From Poriferisodalis sp965221945 (GTDB taxonomy: Bacteria > Actinomycetota > Acidimicrobiia > Acidimicrobiales > Poriferisodalaceae): a DNA stretch of 64,000 bases. Every line of letters starts with the position of its first letter. Position 1 is the first letter of the stretch. Of the stretch, positions 61,192-64,000 are shown piece after piece. Below the pieces are notes generated by a model, which did not search any database, had not been told where the DNA came from, and worked only from the letters and a program-made list of their open reading frames with translations. A program made the translations under genes and the position numbers. Where the stretch lies: positions 2,046,001 to 2,110,000 of the forward strand of contig NZ_OZ244925.1 of the NCBI RefSeq assembly GCF_965221945.1. The letters run 5' to 3'.

Positions 61192-62558
61192 GCGTCGGTG
61201 AACTCGTCGACGAGGTCAGCTGCTTCCGCCGGAAGTGCTCCCGCCAAGTCTGCGGGATTCGGCGATGGGATCGCTCCGTAGCGGCCTAACAGATAACGGC
61301 GCTCGATCGCTTCGTCACGTCGCGGCGCCGGTGTGAAGTGTGCCAACGAGTACAGCGACGAGGCGCCGTCGGGGGCCTTCTCGGTGAACCACACCTGATC
61401 ACGACTCAACATCGCTTCGCCGCTGTCGCCGAGCATGCTTGTGTCGTTGGTGTTGAAGATCAGTTGCGCTCCGTTGGGGTTGTACCGCGGACTCTGGAAC
61501 AGCTCCACGAGCCGGCTCACGAGGTGGGGATGCAAGCTGGTATCGAGTTCGTCCACGACGAGCAATCGGCCATCGTCGAGCGATGTCAACAGCGGCCCGA
61601 TCAGTCCCAGCCAGGTCTGCGTCCCCTGGGATTCCGCGGACGGATCCAACTCCACGTCCCCGTCAGTGCCCTCATGGGTCAAGACCAAAGTGTCCTCGTC
61701 GGCGATGTCTTTCTCTTCTCGCACCGCGAGGCCAGCGGAGCGCATCGCACGCAGGATCTTCTTGCGCTGCTCAACCTGTTGCGGGTCCGGTGGCACCAGC
61801 CTGAGATCAACGATGCCGAGGTCAGCAAATCGCAGCACATTCAACAACCGTTCCTTCGACTCGCGCGCACTGAGTTCGTTCGCCGACTTCGCCGAACCGT
61901 ACGTCCAGCCTTCCCAAGCCGAGTGCCAGATGTTGTTGACAAACCAACGGTGCAGGCGGCGCAGCGGGTTGTCAGGACCGGCCCCCGCAACCGACAGCAG
62001 CAGCGCATTCTCCCGGTCGTAGCGCTCCAGCAACTCGCCTTCGTCGTGAAGCGGCGATCGAAACTTGGTCTTCTTTCCGCTCACCCGCTCGAACAGCAGA
62101 GCCCTGCGCCCGCGCGGGGCATACCAAGCAGACTCGGCTCTGACACGCGCATCGTCCATCTCAAAGCCATACCCGAAGAGAACGCCGCCCAGAATCAACT
62201 CCACTTCGAATCGAGACGGCTTGTCGGCTGCGGCACCGTCGAGCAGGAAGCGCGGTCGGGGAAGCGGATCGCCAGATGCTCGTTGGCTGAACGATCCAGC
62301 GACCAGCCCGTGCATGTCGCCCAGTGCCTTCAGAATCGCCGATTTCCCGGAGGCATTCGCGCCGAAGATGGCTGCGGCCGGCAGCACCCGCTCTGGCTTG
62401 GCACGGCCCGCGATGGACATGAGCCGGACTACATCGGGATCGGCGAGACGCGTCCCAAGCAGGGACAGATGCACTTCATCTCGAAAGCAATAGACGTTCT
62501 CTGCCGTGAACGACAAGAGAGCACTAGAGGCCGTTGACAGGCCCGTTGTCTCAGTCAC
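61188..62558 (-). CDS. AAA ATPase, RloA/AbiLi-like (defence pair, subunit 1)
   Basis: This 456-residue ABC/SMC-type ATPase has an N-terminal FTAENVYCFRDEVHLSLLGT strand region, Walker A IFGANASGKSAIL (about residues 63-75), a long insertion with coiled-coil and zinc-free helical parts, then Walker B LLVVDELDTSLHPHLVSRLV and a switch near IFNTNDTSML. This is the OLD-like AAA_15/21 arrangement found with RloB-type nucleases. With the coupled RloB gene it forms an AbiL-like two-gene anti-phage module. It would sense phage and activate the partner; the trigger is unknown. Confidence 0.85.
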   Translation of the reverse strand: MTETTGLSTASSALLSFTAENVYCFRDEVHLSLLGTRLADPDVVRLMSIAGRAKPERVLPAAAIFGANASGKSAILKALGDMHGLVAGSFSQRASGDPLPRPRFLLDGAAADKPSRFEVELILGGVLFGYGFEMDDARVRAESAWYAPRGRRALLFERVSGKKTKFRSPLHDEGELLERYDRENALLLSVAGAGPDNPLRRLHRWFVNNIWHSAWEGWTYGSAKSANELSARESKERLLNVLRFADLGIVDLRLVPPDPQQVEQRKKILRAMRSAGLAVREEKDIADEDTLVLTHEGTDGDVELDPSAESQGTQTWLGLIGPLLTSLDDGRLLVVDELDTSLHPHLVSRLVELFQSPRYNPNGAQLIFNTNDTSMLGDSGEAMLSRDQVWFTEKAPDGASSLYSLAHFTPAPRRDEAIERRYLLGRYGAIPSPNPADLAGALPAEAADLVDEFTDA

Positions 62559-62602
62559 AGATATATTTCTACGATAATTTCACAGAAAATGCAACATATT
62601 TG
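62559..62602 (-). promoter_or_regulatory. A+T-rich promoter region of the AbiL-like pair
   Basis: A very A+T-rich patch (gatatatttctacgataatt and surroundings) in a GC-rich genome lies just before the ATPase start. It is probably the promoter, and its composition suggests acquisition from elsewhere. Confidence 0.5.
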
Positions 62603-64000
62603 CTAATGGCGGCCTTGGAGGATCAGGCGCAGCAGGTTGAGCGCAGAGATGGCGCTGTAGTCGGCGAGGCGCTCGCGATCGCCGGGGAGGCGGATCTCGT
62701 CGGCCTTGTCCCGGTGCGCCACCGCAGGCACATCCCCATGCGCAGGCTGCGCGGTGATCGAAACGGCCAGGAAGGCGGTGCCGAAGGGGTGCTCGGCCGT
62801 CGCCGAGGCCTGGTATTCGACCGCCGTGACGGCAATTCCCACGCTGGCGTTAGTGCGCAAGCGGGCAGCCCGCGCAAGCGCTAGGGAACCGGCGGTCGAC
62901 GCAAGCGGTGGTACGAGATCGTCGCCCAGCGGCGACACCTCCCACGAACCGGCATGCAGCAGGTACTCGGCCAAGTGCTCCGATCGGGCCACGATGCCTC
63001 CAGCGAAAGTGCGTGGGCCTGACGGCTCTGATTGGTTGGTGTCGGATGCCGTGGCCAAGCCAGGGTCGCCCAGCTTCGCTCCGCCGGGGGCGGTTCCCGC
63101 TCGCAGAGCGGCCTCGGCCGATGACAGGCGGTTCGCCATTCGGCCGCCGGTGATCGTCTCCGCGACGCCGAGCGTCAACCCGAGCCGACCCAACTCAGCC
63201 AGCACCGCTGTCTCCATCGTGTCGTCGTCGTAGGCGAACACCAAGTCGCCGAGCAACGGTTCCAGCACCGCCTGTTCGGCGTCGATCAGGCTCCACGCCT
63301 CGGCCGAGTCGGCCCCCTTGGCAGTGATGCGGACCTTGATGCCCTCAATGCCGCTGGCCAAGAAGGCAAGCGTCGGGTTGCCGGTCTCGTCCAACTCGTC
63401 GATCCGGCCAGCCAGCATCTCGGCAAGTCCGGATTCGCTCTGGCCCCACGTCCGCAGGACACGACTCTCGATGGTCGCGCTCACGCCCGCACGCCGCTGC
63501 AGATCGCCCAGCACCGTGCCGTTGAGCATCTCGCGCATCTCATAAGGCACGCCGGGCACCACGTACACGACCCGATCGAGCACCTCGGCTCCGTCCGGCG
63601 GCTCGGAGCCATGCGGCACCGCGCCCACGCCCCGCACCCAGCGGATCGGCGCCATCAAGCCGGGAGCGGTGCCGGGCTGCTGCGGGATCGGCGTGGCACC
63701 GGTCGGCACCATCGCCTGTCGCAGGTTGTTCTCAGGCATCGGCCGGCTGCGGCTGGCGAACATGGCCCGGATGCGGTCGGCGATGACCGCATCGAGCACC
63801 AGCTCAGCCCCCATCAACGACGCCAGCACCTCACGGGTGATGTCGTCCTGGGTAGGACCGAGGCCGCCGCACACGATGACGGCATCACTGCGGTCGAGCG
63901 CCAGCCGGAGCGATGCGTCGATGCGGTCGAAGTTGTCGCCCACCTTCGTCTGATAGTGGCTGTCGATACCGGCGAGGGCGAGCTGTTCGCCCATCCACGA
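62603..64000 (-). CDS. cinA: CinA-type protein, N-terminus beyond the window
   Basis: About 465 residues are visible; the first 25 or so codons lie past 64000. The N-terminal MoaB/CinA-like domain has DAVIVCGGLGPTQDDITREV and VVYVVPGVPYEMREML. The C-terminal domain starts VAETITGGRMANRLS, the nicotinamide-nucleotide amidase (PncC-like) signature, where Thr replaces the usual Ser of AESxTGG. An unusual insertion (about residues 280-310, rich in Gly/Pro/Ser) splits the second domain. It may function in NMN recycling or competence-linked damage repair. Confidence 0.9.
   Translation of the reverse strand, partial: SWMGEQLALAGIDSHYQTKVGDNFDRIDASLRLALDRSDAVIVCGGLGPTQDDITREVLASLMGAELVLDAVIADRIRAMFASRSRPMPENNLRQAMVPTGATPIPQQPGTAPGLMAPIRWVRGVGAVPHGSEPPDGAEVLDRVVYVVPGVPYEMREMLNGTVLGDLQRRAGVSATIESRVLRTWGQSESGLAEMLAGRIDELDETGNPTLAFLASGIEGIKVRITAKGADSAEAWSLIDAEQAVLEPLLGDLVFAYDDDTMETAVLAELGRLGLTLGVAETITGGRMANRLSSAEAALRAGTAPGGAKLGDPGLATASDTNQSEPSGPRTFAGGIVARSEHLAEYLLHAGSWEVSPLGDDLVPPLASTAGSLALARAARLRTNASVGIAVTAVEYQASATAEHPFGTAFLAVSITAQPAHGDVPAVAHRDKADEIRLPGDRERLADYSAISALNLLRLILQGRH

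Overview
The window is GC-rich actinobacterial DNA. The mix of F420-type LLM oxidoreductases, CaiB/BaiF CoA-transferases, a DUF222-HNH protein, ATGA-coupled operons and a mycobacterial-type LexA box upstream of recA suggests an Acidimicrobiia-like organism, possibly an uncultured one. That placement is inferred from gene content and style; no marker gene was compared.

Layout. (1) 1-3 kb: a TPP riboswitch in front of a lipoprotein cut by the window edge, then 6-phosphofructokinase and a CaiB/BaiF CoA-transferase, all on the minus strand. (2) 3-12.3 kb: a DUF222/HNH protein, short tandem repeats, and a minus-strand pair of large secreted proteins. The second of these is split by a 1567-bp IS with a 4-bp target duplication; the first has a 13-G run just upstream. 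A decayed CoA-transferase paralogue follows. (3) 12.4-19.7 kb: an integrase remnant, then a complete minus-strand dipeptide/oligopeptide ABC operon (substrate-binding protein, two permeases, two ATPases) ending in an endonuclease/exonuclease/phosphatase protein. (4) 19.8-41.4 kb: an accessory region full of insertion sequences. It holds an IS30 element between two inverted IS3 half-copies, three near-identical 1567-bp IS copies in the window, an ISL3 element, a frameshifted IS3-like element and IS110 remnants. Its cargo is unusual: a secreted protein with two [cell-wall-binding-like module + seven RCC1 repeats] units, two smaller RCC1 relatives, an SDH/Clp-fold serine proteinase with a short overlapping ORF, an abortive-infection (Abi_C) protein and several unknown small genes. 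(5) 41.5-64 kb: mostly housekeeping, starting at a tRNA-Val/tRNA-Cys pair: DEAD-box helicase, metX, tRNA-Gly, an SDR, dapF-hflX, dapC, miaA-miaB-recA with an SOS box, enoyl-CoA hydratase, MFS transporter, CoA-transferase, two LLM oxidoreductases, vapBC, an AbiL-like (AAA ATPase + RloB) pair and cinA (cut by the window end). A phd/relE pair between hflX and dapC has lost most of its toxin.

Functional themes. Lysine/methionine biosynthesis (dapF, dapC, metX), tRNA modification (miaA, miaB) and DNA repair (recA) sit in the core part. The CoA-transferases, hydratase and SDR suggest acyl-CoA catabolism. The accessory part combines surface-protein diversification with phage-defence-type genes and heavy recent IS activity. 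The most unusual item is the double CWB2-RCC1 protein at 28241-30733.
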